A DNA stretch of 64,000 nucleotides from Agromyces mangrovi (lineage in GTDB: Bacteria; Actinomycetota; Actinomycetes; Actinomycetales; Microbacteriaceae): assembly GCF_030296695.1 (NCBI RefSeq), contig NZ_AP027737.1, forward strand, positions 1,240,001-1,304,000, read 5' to 3'. Shown one piece after another: positions 10,079-19,520 of the stretch. Every line of letters begins with the position of its first letter. Positions within the stretch are counted from its first letter, which is position 1. Made by a program: the position numbers and the translations under genes. A model generated the notes under the pieces. It saw only the letters and a list, made by a program, of their open reading frames with translations. It searched no databases and was not told where the DNA came from.

Positions 10079-10555
10079 TCAGGCCTCGAATCGCGCTGCG
10101 ACCTCGTCGGAGGTCGCAGCGCGCACGCGCGCCTTCTGGTCGTCGGGCATGTCGTCGAGCTCGTCGAGGCGTGCGAGCGGATGCCAGAACACCTCGGATG
10201 CCTCGCCGTCGGCCGGGTACGGGTCGCCCGAGACGTAGCGGCAGCGGAACGTGAGGTCGAGGTACGCGGTGCGGTCGCCGTTCGGGTACGTGATCTCGGG
10301 GGTCGTGTGCACCCAGGCGAGGCGCTCGACCTCGACCTGCACGTTCGCCTCCTCGAGCGCCTCGCGCACGGCGGTCGTGGCGGGCTCCTCACCGGGCTCG
10401 ATGATGCCCGAGATCGGTGCGAGCCGGCCGTTGTCGCTGCGACGGCCGAGCAGCACCTCGTCGTCGCGGATGATGACGGCGGTCACGCCCGAGAGCCAGA
10501 GCGGAGCGGTGCCGATCGAGCGGCGCAGGTCGACGATGAAGTCGGGGATGGGCAT
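10079..10555 (-). CDS. NUDIX hydrolase
   Basis: 158-residue NUDIX protein that would hydrolyse a nucleoside diphosphate-X compound. The NUDIX box is GIIEPGEEPATTAVREALEE (GX5EX7REUXEE-type), about residues 50-70. The start ATG 10555 is chosen because a TACGCT -10 box lies exactly six bases upstream, which predicts a leaderless mRNA; there is no Shine-Dalgarno. Substrate is not predictable. It is divergent from the copper ATPase gene. Confidence 0.9.
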   Translation of the reverse strand: MPIPDFIVDLRRSIGTAPLWLSGVTAVIIRDDEVLLGRRSDNGRLAPISGIIEPGEEPATTAVREALEEANVQVEVERLAWVHTTPEITYPNGDRTAYLDLTFRCRYVSGDPYPADGEASEVFWHPLARLDELDDMPDDQKARVRAATSDEVAARFEA

Positions 10556-10567
10556 GGTCCGAGCGTA
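10556..10567 (-). promoter_or_regulatory. Leaderless -10 element of NUDIX gene
   Basis: TACGCT-N6-ATG on the minus strand; transcription is inferred to begin at the start codon. Confidence 0.6.
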
Positions 10568-10622
10568 GGGGAGACATCCGGAGCGGATCGCGGGAACATC
10601 GGGGGAGGCGTTCGCGTTGGCG

Positions 10623-10650
10623 TTGACTGATACCCCTAGGGGTATAGGTT
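10623..10650 (+). promoter_or_regulatory. CsoR/CopR-like operator inside the metal ATPase promoter
   Basis: A perfect 16-bp palindrome, ATACCCCTAGGGGTAT (10630-10645), lies between a TTGACT -35 box (10623-10628) and a TAGGTT -10 box (10645-10650). The TACCCC...GGGGTA form is the known shape of CsoR-family copper operators, so Cu(I)-induced derepression of the ATPase is inferred. No csoR gene is visible in this window. Confidence 0.8.
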
Positions 10651-10669
10651 GCGAAGCGAGGGAGCGATC

Positions 10670-12850
10670 ATGGCACACGCACACGAGCCGCAGGCCGGCA
10701 CGGAGCACGACACGCACGAGCACGACATGCACGAGCACGAGGCGCACCAGCACCACGAGCACGCGGCGCACGAAGGCCACGACACGCACTCCGGCCACGG
10801 CGGGCACGGTGGCCACGGCGATCACGTCGGCCAGTTCCGTCGCCTGTTCTGGATCATGCTCGTGCTCGCCGTGCCCACGGTCGCGCTGAGCCCGATGTTC
10901 GCGATGCTCCTCGGCTACGAGGTGCCGACGACCGGGCTGGTCGCCTGGATCGTGCCCGTGCTCGGCACCGTCATGTACTTCTGGGGCGGCTGGCCGTTCC
11001 TCACCGGCGCGGTCGGCGAGCTCCGCGCGAAGTCGCCCGGCATGATGCTCCTCATCGGGCTCGCGATCACGGTCGCCTACGTCGCGTCGCTCGGCGCGAG
11101 CCTCGGCCTGCTCGACCACCAACTCGAGTTCTGGTGGGAGCTCGCGCTGCTGATCGTGATCATGCTCCTCGGCCACTGGATCGAGATGCGCTCGATCATG
11201 CAGGCGTCGTCGGCCCTCGACGAGCTCGCCGCGCTGCTGCCCGACGAGGCCGAGCGCGTGACCGACGACGGTACCGAGACGGTCTCCACCGCCGACCTCG
11301 CGGTGGACGACGTGGTCGTCGTGCGCCCTGGCGGCCGGGTGCCGGCCGACGGCGAGGTCACCGAGGGAACCGCCGAGATGGACGAGTCGATGATCACGGG
11401 CGAATCCACCACGGTCTCGCGCGGCCCGGGCAGCACGGTCGTCGCGGGCACCGTCGCGACCGACACCGCGATCCGCGTGCGGGTCACGGCTGTCGGCGAC
11501 GACACCGCGCTCGCCGGCATCCAGCGACTGGTCTCCGACGCGCAGGCGTCGAGTTCGCGCGCCCAGCGCCTCGCCGATCGCGCCGCGGGCTGGCTGTTCT
11601 GGTTCGCCCTCGGCGCCGCCGTCATCACGGCGATCGCCTGGACGCTCGTCGGCAGCCCCGACGACGCCGTGGTGCGCACCATCACCGTGCTCGTGATCGC
11701 CTGCCCCCACGCGCTCGGCCTCGCCATCCCGCTCGTCGTCTCGATCGCGACCGAGCGCGCGGCGAAGGGCGGCGTGCTCGTCACCGACCGCATGGCGCTC
11801 GAGCAGATGCGCACCATCGACACCGTGCTCTTCGACAAGACGGGCACGCTGACGAAGGGCGAGCCGACGGTGACGGATGCCGCCGCGGCGGACGGCCACG
11901 ACACCGACCAGGTGCTGGCGATCGCGGCTGCGGCCGAGGCCGACTCGGAGCATCCGCTCGCCCGCGCCATCGTCGCGCACGCCGACGAGCACGGCGTCGA
12001 CGTGCCGCGCGCGACGGACTTCTCCTCCGCGCCGGCGGTGGGCGTGCGCGCCACGGTCGACGGCCGCACGGTGCGGGTCGGCGGCCCGGCGATGCTCGAG
12101 GAGGAGGGCTTGGCGCCGCTCGAGGCATCCGCCGACTGGTCCGCTCGCGGCGCGACCGTGCTGCACGTCGTCGCCGACGGCGAGGTCGTCGGAGCGCTCG
12201 CGCTGGCCGATGAGGTGCGCGAGGAGTCGCGTCAGGCGATCGACGCGCTGCACGCGCTCGGCATCGGCGTGGTCATGATCACGGGCGACGCCGAGCCGGT
12301 CGCGCAGGCGGTCGCCGACGACCTCGGCATCGACCGGGTGTTCGCGCAGGTGCGTCCGGAGGACAAGGCCGACCGGGTCGCGACGCTGCAGCGCGAGGGC
12401 CGGAGCGTGGCGATGGTCGGCGACGGCGTGAACGACGCGCCCGCACTGGCGCAGGCCGACGTCGGGCTCGCGATCGGCGCCGGCACCGATGTGGCGATCG
12501 CGTCGGCGGGCGTCGTGCTCGCGTCGTCCGACCCGCGCTCGGTGATCTCGGTGATCGAGCTCTCTCGTGCGTCGTACCGAAAGATGCAGCAGAACCTCTG
12601 GTGGGCGGCCGGCTACAACCTGGTCTCCGTGCCGCTCGCGGCGGGCGTACTCGCGCCGATCGGGTTCGTGCTGCCGATGTCGGTCGGGGCGATCCTCATG
12701 TCGGCGTCGGCCGTGGTGGTCGCGGTCAACGCGCAGCTGCTGCGCCGCCTCGACCTGCGGCCCGAGGTCTCCACCCGCGCCGTGCTCGACCGCGAGGGCG
12801 GCCGGCCTGCGGCGACCCGCGAGGAGCGCGAGCCGGTGACTGCCCGGTAG
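10670..12850 (+). CDS. copB: Heavy-metal P1B-ATPase, CPH type (CopB-like)
   Basis: Membrane pump exporting copper or silver ions using ATP. The N-terminus (about 52 residues) holds 18 histidines in place of a CxxC HMA domain. P-type motifs in order: ITGEST (actuator), IACPHALGLAIPL (CPH, the P1B-3 CopB signature), FDKTGTLTKG (phosphorylated Asp), SEHPLARAIV (HP motif) and GDGVNDAPAL. ATG 10670 is preferred because GAGGGAG lies five bases upstream; an in-frame start at 10649 would fall inside the promoter. About 726 aa. Regulated by the palindrome just upstream. Confidence 0.94.
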   Translation: MAHAHEPQAGTEHDTHEHDMHEHEAHQHHEHAAHEGHDTHSGHGGHGGHGDHVGQFRRLFWIMLVLAVPTVALSPMFAMLLGYEVPTTGLVAWIVPVLGTVMYFWGGWPFLTGAVGELRAKSPGMMLLIGLAITVAYVASLGASLGLLDHQLEFWWELALLIVIMLLGHWIEMRSIMQASSALDELAALLPDEAERVTDDGTETVSTADLAVDDVVVVRPGGRVPADGEVTEGTAEMDESMITGESTTVSRGPGSTVVAGTVATDTAIRVRVTAVGDDTALAGIQRLVSDAQASSSRAQRLADRAAGWLFWFALGAAVITAIAWTLVGSPDDAVVRTITVLVIACPHALGLAIPLVVSIATERAAKGGVLVTDRMALEQMRTIDTVLFDKTGTLTKGEPTVTDAAAADGHDTDQVLAIAAAAEADSEHPLARAIVAHADEHGVDVPRATDFSSAPAVGVRATVDGRTVRVGGPAMLEEEGLAPLEASADWSARGATVLHVVADGEVVGALALADEVREESRQAIDALHALGIGVVMITGDAEPVAQAVADDLGIDRVFAQVRPEDKADRVATLQREGRSVAMVGDGVNDAPALAQADVGLAIGAGTDVAIASAGVVLASSDPRSVISVIELSRASYRKMQQNLWWAAGYNLVSVPLAAGVLAPIGFVLPMSVGAILMSASAVVVAVNAQLLRRLDLRPEVSTRAVLDREGGRPAATREEREPVTAR

Positions 12851-12859
12851 GGGCGACCC

Positions 12860-12957
12860 GGCACGTGCCGGGCGACCCGGCCAGTCTGGCGCGAGCGGGC
12901 CAGCCTTCCACGGCTGGCCCGCTCGCCGACGACTGGCCCGGGAACCGGGCACGTGCC
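12860..12957. terminator. Nested inverted repeat; bidirectional terminator
   Basis: A perfect 15-bp stem (12891-12905 with 12912-12926, loop TTCCAC) lies between the convergent ATPase and DUF1801 genes. Around it is a second, imperfect pair of arms, each carrying GGCACGTGCC (near 12860 and 12948) and a CCAGTC/GACTGG segment. There is no T-run, as usual for high-GC actinobacterial terminators. Confidence 0.75.
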
Positions 12958-12981
12958 GCGGCGGGACAGCGGGCGGGAGCG

Positions 12982-13413
12982 TCAGCGCGCGTCGGGTGTG
13001 ACCTCGCGCGCGCGACGGATCATCTCGTCGAACGCGTCGAGGTCGAACGCGTCGAGCCGGGTGATGCTCACCGCGGCCGAGCCGACCTTCACGCGCCCGA
13101 GCCGCGGCGCAAACGTCTTGACGAGGTACGCGCCGTCGTCGACCGCGTTGACGTAGACGCTGACGTGCTGCTGCTGCGCGGCGAGCCCCACGAGGAACCA
13201 GTCCACGTCGGCGCCGCGCGGGCGCGGCTGCGTGATCGCGCCGTACCCGATGATGCGCTGCTCGGTGCCGCCCCAGAACACGCCCTCCCACAGCACGCGC
13301 TCGAGCCCCGCGAACTCGCGCGCGATCCGTGCATCGAGCACGCGCATCGCCTCGCCGCGCTCCCCCTCGAGCGACGCCAGGAATGCGTCGACATCCGTCT
13401 CGGTGCGCTCCAT
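12982..13413 (-). CDS. DUF1801-like domain protein
   Basis: 143-residue cytoplasmic protein resembling DUF1801/YdhG-type proteins: an N-terminal helix with DAFLASLEGERGEAMRVLDARI, then WEGVFWGGTEQRIIGYG, and a C-terminal FDEMIRRARE helix. No enzyme activity is known to me for the family. The start is ATG 13413, which has AAGGGGG five bases upstream; an in-frame ATG six codons earlier lacks a Shine-Dalgarno. It converges on the metal ATPase gene. Confidence 0.7.
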   Translation of the reverse strand: MERTETDVDAFLASLEGERGEAMRVLDARIAREFAGLERVLWEGVFWGGTEQRIIGYGAITQPRPRGADVDWFLVGLAAQQQHVSVYVNAVDDGAYLVKTFAPRLGRVKVGSAAVSITRLDAFDLDAFDEMIRRAREVTPDAR

Positions 13414-13480
13414 GGCGACCCCCTTCACCATGATTCTCCCCCACTCCGACGCCGCCCGCTCGACATCCCGCCGCAGCGCG

Positions 13481-13602
13481 GGTGCGCAAACGGTGGCTAC
13501 CAGTCCCGTTCACCACGATTTGCGCACCAGCAGCGGCCGTGAAGGATCGGCGTTGGTGCGCGAACTGTGGTCATCCGGGTGGGAGACCACGTTTTGCGCA
13601 CC
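13481..13602. repeat. Two tandem palindromic repeats (GGTGCGCAAA family)
   Basis: Two consecutive imperfect hairpins. The first pairs GGTGCGCAAACGGTGG (13481-13496) with CCACGATTTGCGCACC (13513-13528). The second pairs 13555-13570 with 13587-13602, with outer arms GGTGCGC/GCGCACC. They fill the gap between the DUF1801 start and the RND pump stop. This intergenic gap holds no open frame I can support. Confidence 0.8.
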
Positions 13603-13675
13603 AGCGGCGAGGCGCAGGGGGCAGAGCCGAGCGGATGCCCCGGGTCGACGTCACTCGGCGACCCGGGGCGAAGCG

Positions 13676-16600
13676 CTACTCGGCCGGCGAGCCCGACGCG
13701 GCGGCTGCCGCCGCGGCCTCCTCGTCGGCCCGCTTCTGCGCCCGCTTCAGCTCGCGCTTCGCGCGCCGCTTCTCGCGCCCGCCCTCGACGAGGAAGTACA
13801 GCACGGGCAGCACGATGAGCGTCAGCACGGTCGACGACAGCAGGCCGCCGATCACGACGATCGCGAGTGGCTGCGAGATGAACCCGCCGGTGCCCGTGAT
13901 GCCGCTGGCCATCGGGATGAGCGCGAAGATCGTCGCGAGCGCCGTCATGAGGATCGGGCGCAGACGCCGGGACGCACCGTGCAGCAGCGCGTCCTTCACG
14001 TCGTACCCGCGATCTCGATACTGGTTCACGAGGTCGATGAGCACGATCGCGTTCGTCACCACGATGCCGACGAGCATGAGCACGCCGATGAGCGACGAGA
14101 CGCCGAAGGGGATGCCGACCGCGAGCTGCAGCAGGATGGCACCGGTCGCCGCGAACGGCACCGAGACGAGCAGCAGCAGCGGCTGCAGCAGCGAGCGGAA
14201 CGTCGCCACCATGACGATGTACACGATGAGGATCGCCGCGAGCAGCGCGAGCCCGAGCTGCGTGAACGCCTCCTCCTGGTCGCTCGTGACGCCGCCCACG
14301 GTGGCGCTCGTGCCGGCCGGCAGGTCGGCCTCCTCGAGCGCGGCGGTCACGGCGAACGACGCCGCACCCACGTCGGCCTGGTCGGGCGACGCGGTGACGG
14401 TCGCGCTGCGCAGGCCCTGCACGGTCGTGATCGACGCGGGGCCGTCGGTCTCGTCGACCTCGGCGAGCTCGTCGAGCTCGACCACGCCGGCCGGGGTCGG
14501 CACGGGCAGCTCGCGGAGCTCCTCGACCGTCGCGGGCGGGTCGTCGCTCGCGACGTAGATGGTGAGGAGGTCCTCGTCGATCTGCACGCTGCCCGCGGCC
14601 TGCGGCTGCATGGCGGATGCCACGAGCGAGCTCAGCGCGAACTCCGAGTACCCGGCGTCCGCCGCGGCCTCGCGGTCGACGACCACGCCGATGAACGGGC
14701 GCGTCTCCGACAGGTTCGAGGTCACCTCGACGATCTCGGGCAGCCCGTCGAGCGCCTCGACCACGGCCTCCGACGCCTCGCGCAGGTCCGCGTCGTTGCC
14801 GGCGGTGACGTCGATGAGGATGTCGCTCGAGAACCCGCCCTGCTGCGCCGACAGCACGAGCTCGCCGACGTCGCCGAGCGCGTCGAGCTCGTCGCGCACC
14901 TCGGCCTGGAGGGCGTCCTGGTCGGCGTGCTCGTCGGTGGTGATCGAGTACGTGATGGTGCTGCCGGCACCGCCGCCGAGGCCGAGCTGGATGTCGGTGC
15001 CGCCGCCGATGGAGGTCAGCACGATCTCGACGCCCTCGGTGTCCCGCAGGGTCTCCTCGACCTCGGTCGAGGCCGCGTCCATCTCCTCGAGGGAGGTGCC
15101 CGCGGGCAGCTCCTGCGTGACCTGGAAGGTGTTCTGTCCGGTGGCGCCGATGAAGTTCGTCGGCATGAGCGGGTAGAGCGCGAACGTGCCCACGAGCACG
15201 AGCACCGCGGCGACGAGCGTGAGCCAGCCGTGGCGGAGCGTCCAGCCGATGATCGGCAGGTAGCCCTTCTGCAGGCGGCCGGGGTGCTCGAGCTCGTCCT
15301 CGCCGGTCTCCTCGGCGAGGGCCTCGGTCGAGGCCGAGCCGTCCTTGCGGGTGAGCTTGGCGGGCTTCAGGAACCAGTACGCGAGCACCGGCACGATCGT
15401 GAGCGACACGAAGAGGGATGCCGCGAGGGCGATCGCCACGGTTAGCGCGAAGGGTCGGAAGAGCTCGCCCGTCGGGCCGCCGACGAGCGCGACCGGCAGG
15501 AAGACCGCGATGGTCGTGACGGTCGACGCCGTGATCGCGCCGGCCACCTCGCGCACGGCCTTCACGATGGTCGGCACCTTCTCGACGCCCTCGACGAGAT
15601 GTCGCTTGATGTTCTCGATGACGACGATGGAGTCGTCGACCACGCGTCCGACCGAGATGGTCAGCGCGCCGAGCGTCAGGATGTTCAGGCTGTAGTCGGT
15701 CGCCCAGAGCCCGATGAACGTGATGAGCACCGAGGTCGGGATCGAGATCGCCGTGACCAACGTCGCGCGCACCGACAGCAGGAACACGAGGATGACGAGC
15801 ACCGCCATCACGAGGCCGAGCATGCCCTCGACGGCGAGGGTCTCGATCGACTCCTCGATGAACGGCGACTGGTCGAACACGACGGTGAACTCGGCGCCGG
15901 GGAACTGCGAGGCGATGTTCGCCTCGAGGTCGGCCATGGCGTCCTGCACGGCCGTGGACACGTCGACCGTGTTCGCGGCGGGCAGCTTGGTGATCGAGAG
16001 CGTGAGCGCGGGCTCGCCGTTCACGCGCGAGATCGAGGTCTCGGGGTTGTCGACGAGCTCGACGGATGCCACGTCGCCGATCGTCGGCGCGGGCGAGACG
16101 GGCACCGTGACGGTGCCCGTCGAGGTGCCGAGGCCCGTGCCGGCACCGGCATCCGCCCCCGCTCCGGCCTCGAGCCCGGTGCCCGCACCGGCATCCGCCC
16201 CCGGCACCTGACCTGCGCCGGCATCGGGAGTGGGCGCGGCGACCTGCTCGGTCGCGCCGAGCAGCGGGAGGTCGGCGACGTCGTCGACGGAGGTGAGGCG
16301 ATCACCCGACTGCACGGCGTAGGAGATGCCGTCCTCGGTGATCTCGCCGGCGGGCAGGAGCACGCCGTTCTGCTGGAGCGCGCTCGTGATGGCCTGCGTG
16401 GTGAGGCCGAGCGCGGCGAGCTCCTCCTGGTCGGGCACGATCGTGACGCGCTGGCCGATCTCGCCGATGACGCTCGCCTCGCGCACGCCGTCGATCTCGT
16501 TGAGCTCGCCGACCGTGGTGCGGTTCAGCGCGTCGGAGAGCGCGGAGGTGTCGTCGGTGCCGCTGACCGCGATGGCGATGACCGGGAAGTCGTCGAAGCT

Positions 16601-16993
16601 GAACGCGACCACGGCGGGGTCGACGTCGTCGGGCAGCTGCGACGAGATGCGGTTGATCGCAGTCGTCATCTTCTGCTCGGCGGTGGCGAGGTCGGTCTCG
16701 TAGTCGAACGTCGCGGTGACGACCGAGATGTTCGTCGAGCTCGTCGAGCTGGTCGATTCGAGGCCCGCGATGCCGCGCAGCGACGTCTCGATCGGCGTGG
16801 AGACGTCGTTCTCGACGACCTCCGGCGCGGCGCCCGGGTACGTGGTGACGACCGAGAGCTGCGGGAACGCGATCGAGGGGATGAGCTCCTGCTTGAGCAG
16901 CGTCAGCGAGACTCCGCCGAAGATCGCGACCACGATCGTGACGAGCGCGATGAGAGCGCGGTTCTTCAGGCTGGCCTGCGCGAGGAGATGCAT
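13676..16993 (-). CDS. RND-family efflux permease (SwrC/AcrB-like)
   Basis: Inner-membrane proton-driven exporter of 1105 residues. A first membrane helix (ALIALVTIVVAIFGGVSLTLL) is followed by two large extracellular porter loops and eleven further helices. GRVVDDSIVVIENIKRH carries the paired Asp residues of the proton relay in TM4. No membrane-fusion or TolC gene is adjacent, as expected for Gram-positive SwrC/YerP-type pumps. An Ala/Gly/Asp low-complexity insert (coding bases about 16125-16240) sits in the first porter loop. ATG 16993 starts right before the hydrophobic helix; a TTG 30 bases upstream is less likely. Substrate unknown (surfactant or drug). Confidence 0.9.
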   Translation of the reverse strand: MHLLAQASLKNRALIALVTIVVAIFGGVSLTLLKQELIPSIAFPQLSVVTTYPGAAPEVVENDVSTPIETSLRGIAGLESTSSTSSTNISVVTATFDYETDLATAEQKMTTAINRISSQLPDDVDPAVVAFSFDDFPVIAIAVSGTDDTSALSDALNRTTVGELNEIDGVREASVIGEIGQRVTIVPDQEELAALGLTTQAITSALQQNGVLLPAGEITEDGISYAVQSGDRLTSVDDVADLPLLGATEQVAAPTPDAGAGQVPGADAGAGTGLEAGAGADAGAGTGLGTSTGTVTVPVSPAPTIGDVASVELVDNPETSISRVNGEPALTLSITKLPAANTVDVSTAVQDAMADLEANIASQFPGAEFTVVFDQSPFIEESIETLAVEGMLGLVMAVLVILVFLLSVRATLVTAISIPTSVLITFIGLWATDYSLNILTLGALTISVGRVVDDSIVVIENIKRHLVEGVEKVPTIVKAVREVAGAITASTVTTIAVFLPVALVGGPTGELFRPFALTVAIALAASLFVSLTIVPVLAYWFLKPAKLTRKDGSASTEALAEETGEDELEHPGRLQKGYLPIIGWTLRHGWLTLVAAVLVLVGTFALYPLMPTNFIGATGQNTFQVTQELPAGTSLEEMDAASTEVEETLRDTEGVEIVLTSIGGGTDIQLGLGGGAGSTITYSITTDEHADQDALQAEVRDELDALGDVGELVLSAQQGGFSSDILIDVTAGNDADLREASEAVVEALDGLPEIVEVTSNLSETRPFIGVVVDREAAADAGYSEFALSSLVASAMQPQAAGSVQIDEDLLTIYVASDDPPATVEELRELPVPTPAGVVELDELAEVDETDGPASITTVQGLRSATVTASPDQADVGAASFAVTAALEEADLPAGTSATVGGVTSDQEEAFTQLGLALLAAILIVYIVMVATFRSLLQPLLLLVSVPFAATGAILLQLAVGIPFGVSSLIGVLMLVGIVVTNAIVLIDLVNQYRDRGYDVKDALLHGASRRLRPILMTALATIFALIPMASGITGTGGFISQPLAIVVIGGLLSSTVLTLIVLPVLYFLVEGGREKRRAKRELKRAQKRADEEAAAAAAASGSPAE

Positions 16994-17084
16994 TCGTCGA
17001 TTCTCGCATTGCAGCGAGTGCAAGAAGTAACGGGAACCTGTGAGCGCGGGGCACGGTGCGCACGATGCGCCCCGCGAACGACGA

Positions 17085-17123
17085 GCGCCGGCCGGGCGGC
17101 GTGGTGCGCCACCCGGCCGGCGC
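17085..17123 (-). terminator. Strong GC hairpin after the phytase-like gene
   Basis: GCGCCGGCCGGG pairs with CCCGGCCGGCGC around a short loop, 19 bases past the stop of the secreted esterase gene and ahead of the RND gene. Confidence 0.7.
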
Positions 17124-17141
17124 CGGTCATGTCCCGCGGGT

Positions 17142-19520
17142 TCAGCGGAACGCGGGGATCACCTTCTTGGCGTCGCCGAGCCGCAGGAACACGGTCTCGC
17201 CGGTGGCGTCGTCGACGCCGTCGTTGTCGGTGACCGCGTAGACCTGGCGGTCGATGCCGATGGTGAAGCCCTCGAGCTTCTCCTGGGTCCAGCCGTTCAC
17301 GGCCTGGAGTGCGGGCAGCACGTCGATCGCGAGCAACTTCTCGAGGATGGGCAGCTCGCCCTCACCCGGCAGCTCGTCGGGGACCTCGACGGTGATGACG
17401 GTCTTCAGCGCGGCATCCGGGCCATTGAGCTTGTCGCGCTCGATGAGGGCCAGGGTGTCGTCGTCGATCGCGGTGATCTCCGACAGGCCGATCCAGTCGC
17501 CGGGGGCGTCCGTCTCCTCGAGTTCGATGCCGAAGAACGCCCACGTGCCGCCCGAGACGTCGTAGCGCCCGATGCGCGCCACGTTGCCCTCGTACAGCTC
17601 GAGGCTGCCGGCGCCGACCGACGGGTCGACCCACAGCGGGCGCTGGATCGCGACCCAGAGCGCCTCCTCGTCGGTGCCCTCGCCGGTGATCGTCACGCCC
17701 TCGAAGCCCCAGTTGCGCACGTGCGCCGCGACCTCGGCCGGCAGCGACACCGTCTCGACGACCTCGCCCGAGGCGTCGATGCGCACCAGCGCGTTCGCCG
17801 GCCCGGTCGCGCCCTCGACCGCGAGCCAGAAGCCGCCGCCCTCGAGCGCCTGCAGGCCCTCGACGTCGTACTCGGCCGGCTCGCCGCCGTCGGTCACGAC
17901 GAGCGAGTCGACGATGACGGCCGGGCCCTGCTTGTCGGAGACGTCGACGGTGAACACCGTGCTCGGGGTGAGCGCGTTGTCGCTCGCCGCGTAGACGACC
18001 TTCTTGTCGTTCGGGTCGGCCGAGAGCGCACCGAGCGCCGACCAGCCGATGGGGAGGCCGTCGACGTCGGCCGAGACGATGCTCGGCTGCGACGGCCGAC
18101 CCTTCTGCACCTCGTAGATGTTCACCGCGGCGCGCACGAGGGCGTCGGAGTCGTCCTCCTCGCTCGACACGATGAGCAGGTCACGGCTCGGCACCGGCAG
18201 GATGCCCTCGGGGCCGTTGGTCGCGAAGAGCAGCTGCTGGAACTCCGGCGCGGTCGGGTCGCTCACGTCGTAGACCGCGATGAAGTTCGACCGCTCGGAG
18301 GCGACGAACGCGGTCGGCACGCCGTCGAACTCGGCGATCGCGAGGCCCTCGGGCTCGGCGCCCTTGTTGTCGGCGCGGCCGTCGTTGTAGAGGCCGTGGG
18401 CGATCGCGAGGTGCTCGAACGTGTCGCCCGCGTCCCAGACGACCTCACCGGTGGCGGCGTCGAAGATCGACCAGCCGCGGCTGCCGCCCTTCCAGTCGCC
18501 CTCGTTGGCGGTCGCGACGTACCGGTCGCCGATCCAGCCGATGGCGTCGGGCTCGCGCGGCACCTCGATGGTGTCGGTGAGCTCGATCGCCCCGTCGTCG
18601 TCGGTGTCGACGTTCGGGATCACCGGCGAGCCGAGCTCGAACGCTCCCGTCACGGTGCGCGTCGCGAGGTCGATCGTGACGAGGCCGTTGTTCTCCTGGA
18701 GCGACACGGCGAGCTGATTGGCGTCGTTGATGTCGACGTACTCGGGCTCGGGGTCGCTCGGGGTGTCGATGCCGGCGGCGGTGAGGATGTCGCCCGCAGC
18801 GCCGTCCACCAGCGAGACCGGGTCGAGGCTCCACGTGCCCGGGTCGGCCGGCGTTCCGCCGAACGTGATGACCTGCACGAAGCCGGCGGGCGCCTGGGGC
18901 AGGTCGCCCTCCTCGCCGACGCCGCCGTCGGCCGGGAAGTCCTCGTTGCGCTGGTTCTCCATGGCGATGGCCGCGTAGGCGCCGTCGGGGCTGACGGCGA
19001 TCGAGTCGGGCTGGCCGGCCAGGTCGAACGTGGCGACGACATCGTGGCTGACGGCGTCGACGACCACGAGCTCGCCCGAGCGCGGCTTCGAGGCGAGCGT
19101 GTCGGCGTCGTAGTCGGTCGTGTCCACGACCACGAGCACGTAGCCGCCCACGGCGGCGACCGAGGTCGGCGACGCCTCGGAGGCATCCGTGATCTCGTCG
19201 AGGGCCAGGGTGCCCGCGCCGACCGGGTTCGACGGGTCGGTCACGTCGACGAAGCCGATGCGCTCGCCCGCGGCATCCGTGTAGATGACGGTGTTGCCGT
19301 CGGGGCTGATCGCCGAGATCTCGGCGACCGTCTCGTCGGCCGGGTCGACGCCCTCGGGGGCGTTCAGGTACACGGGGTAGGTCGCCGTGCGGTGGAACGC
19401 CGTGGCGGGCGTTCCGTACCTGGGCCCGTTCGGCTGCGCGAGCGCCGGGGCGGCGGCTCCGCAGGCGAGCAGGGCGGTGGTGGCGAGGGCGAGTCCGGTC
19501 AATCGGCGCGCGCGCGTCAT
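17142..19520 (-). CDS. Secreted esterase-like/phytase-family beta-propeller protein
   Basis: Exported protein of 792 residues. A signal peptide (MTRARRLTGLALATTALLACGAA.. to about residue 28) precedes beta-propeller repeats such as SPDGNTVIYTDAAGERIGFVDV, and a C-terminal esterase-like-activity-of-phytase region (YDVEGLQALEGGGFWLAVEG, WGFEGVTI, WIGLSEITAIDDDTLALIERD). These proteins are often annotated as phytase-like, but activity on phytate is unproven. ATG 19520 has AGAAGGAG upstream. Its Asp-rich loops (NVDTDDDGAIE, DNDGVDD) look like calcium sites. Confidence 0.82.
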   Translation of the reverse strand: MTRARRLTGLALATTALLACGAAAPALAQPNGPRYGTPATAFHRTATYPVYLNAPEGVDPADETVAEISAISPDGNTVIYTDAAGERIGFVDVTDPSNPVGAGTLALDEITDASEASPTSVAAVGGYVLVVVDTTDYDADTLASKPRSGELVVVDAVSHDVVATFDLAGQPDSIAVSPDGAYAAIAMENQRNEDFPADGGVGEEGDLPQAPAGFVQVITFGGTPADPGTWSLDPVSLVDGAAGDILTAAGIDTPSDPEPEYVDINDANQLAVSLQENNGLVTIDLATRTVTGAFELGSPVIPNVDTDDDGAIELTDTIEVPREPDAIGWIGDRYVATANEGDWKGGSRGWSIFDAATGEVVWDAGDTFEHLAIAHGLYNDGRADNKGAEPEGLAIAEFDGVPTAFVASERSNFIAVYDVSDPTAPEFQQLLFATNGPEGILPVPSRDLLIVSSEEDDSDALVRAAVNIYEVQKGRPSQPSIVSADVDGLPIGWSALGALSADPNDKKVVYAASDNALTPSTVFTVDVSDKQGPAVIVDSLVVTDGGEPAEYDVEGLQALEGGGFWLAVEGATGPANALVRIDASGEVVETVSLPAEVAAHVRNWGFEGVTITGEGTDEEALWVAIQRPLWVDPSVGAGSLELYEGNVARIGRYDVSGGTWAFFGIELEETDAPGDWIGLSEITAIDDDTLALIERDKLNGPDAALKTVITVEVPDELPGEGELPILEKLLAIDVLPALQAVNGWTQEKLEGFTIGIDRQVYAVTDNDGVDDATGETVFLRLGDAKKVIPAFR

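Noticed and set aside
10079..13516. A 1145-codon open frame on the minus strand
   Set aside because: Only its last 158 codons (NUDIX) look like protein; the rest is antisense to the copper ATPase and has the His/Arg/Ala bias of a high-GC shadow frame.
13481..13602. Possible CRISPR-like array
   Set aside because: Only two units, each an internal palindrome with unequal arms, and no cas genes in the window.
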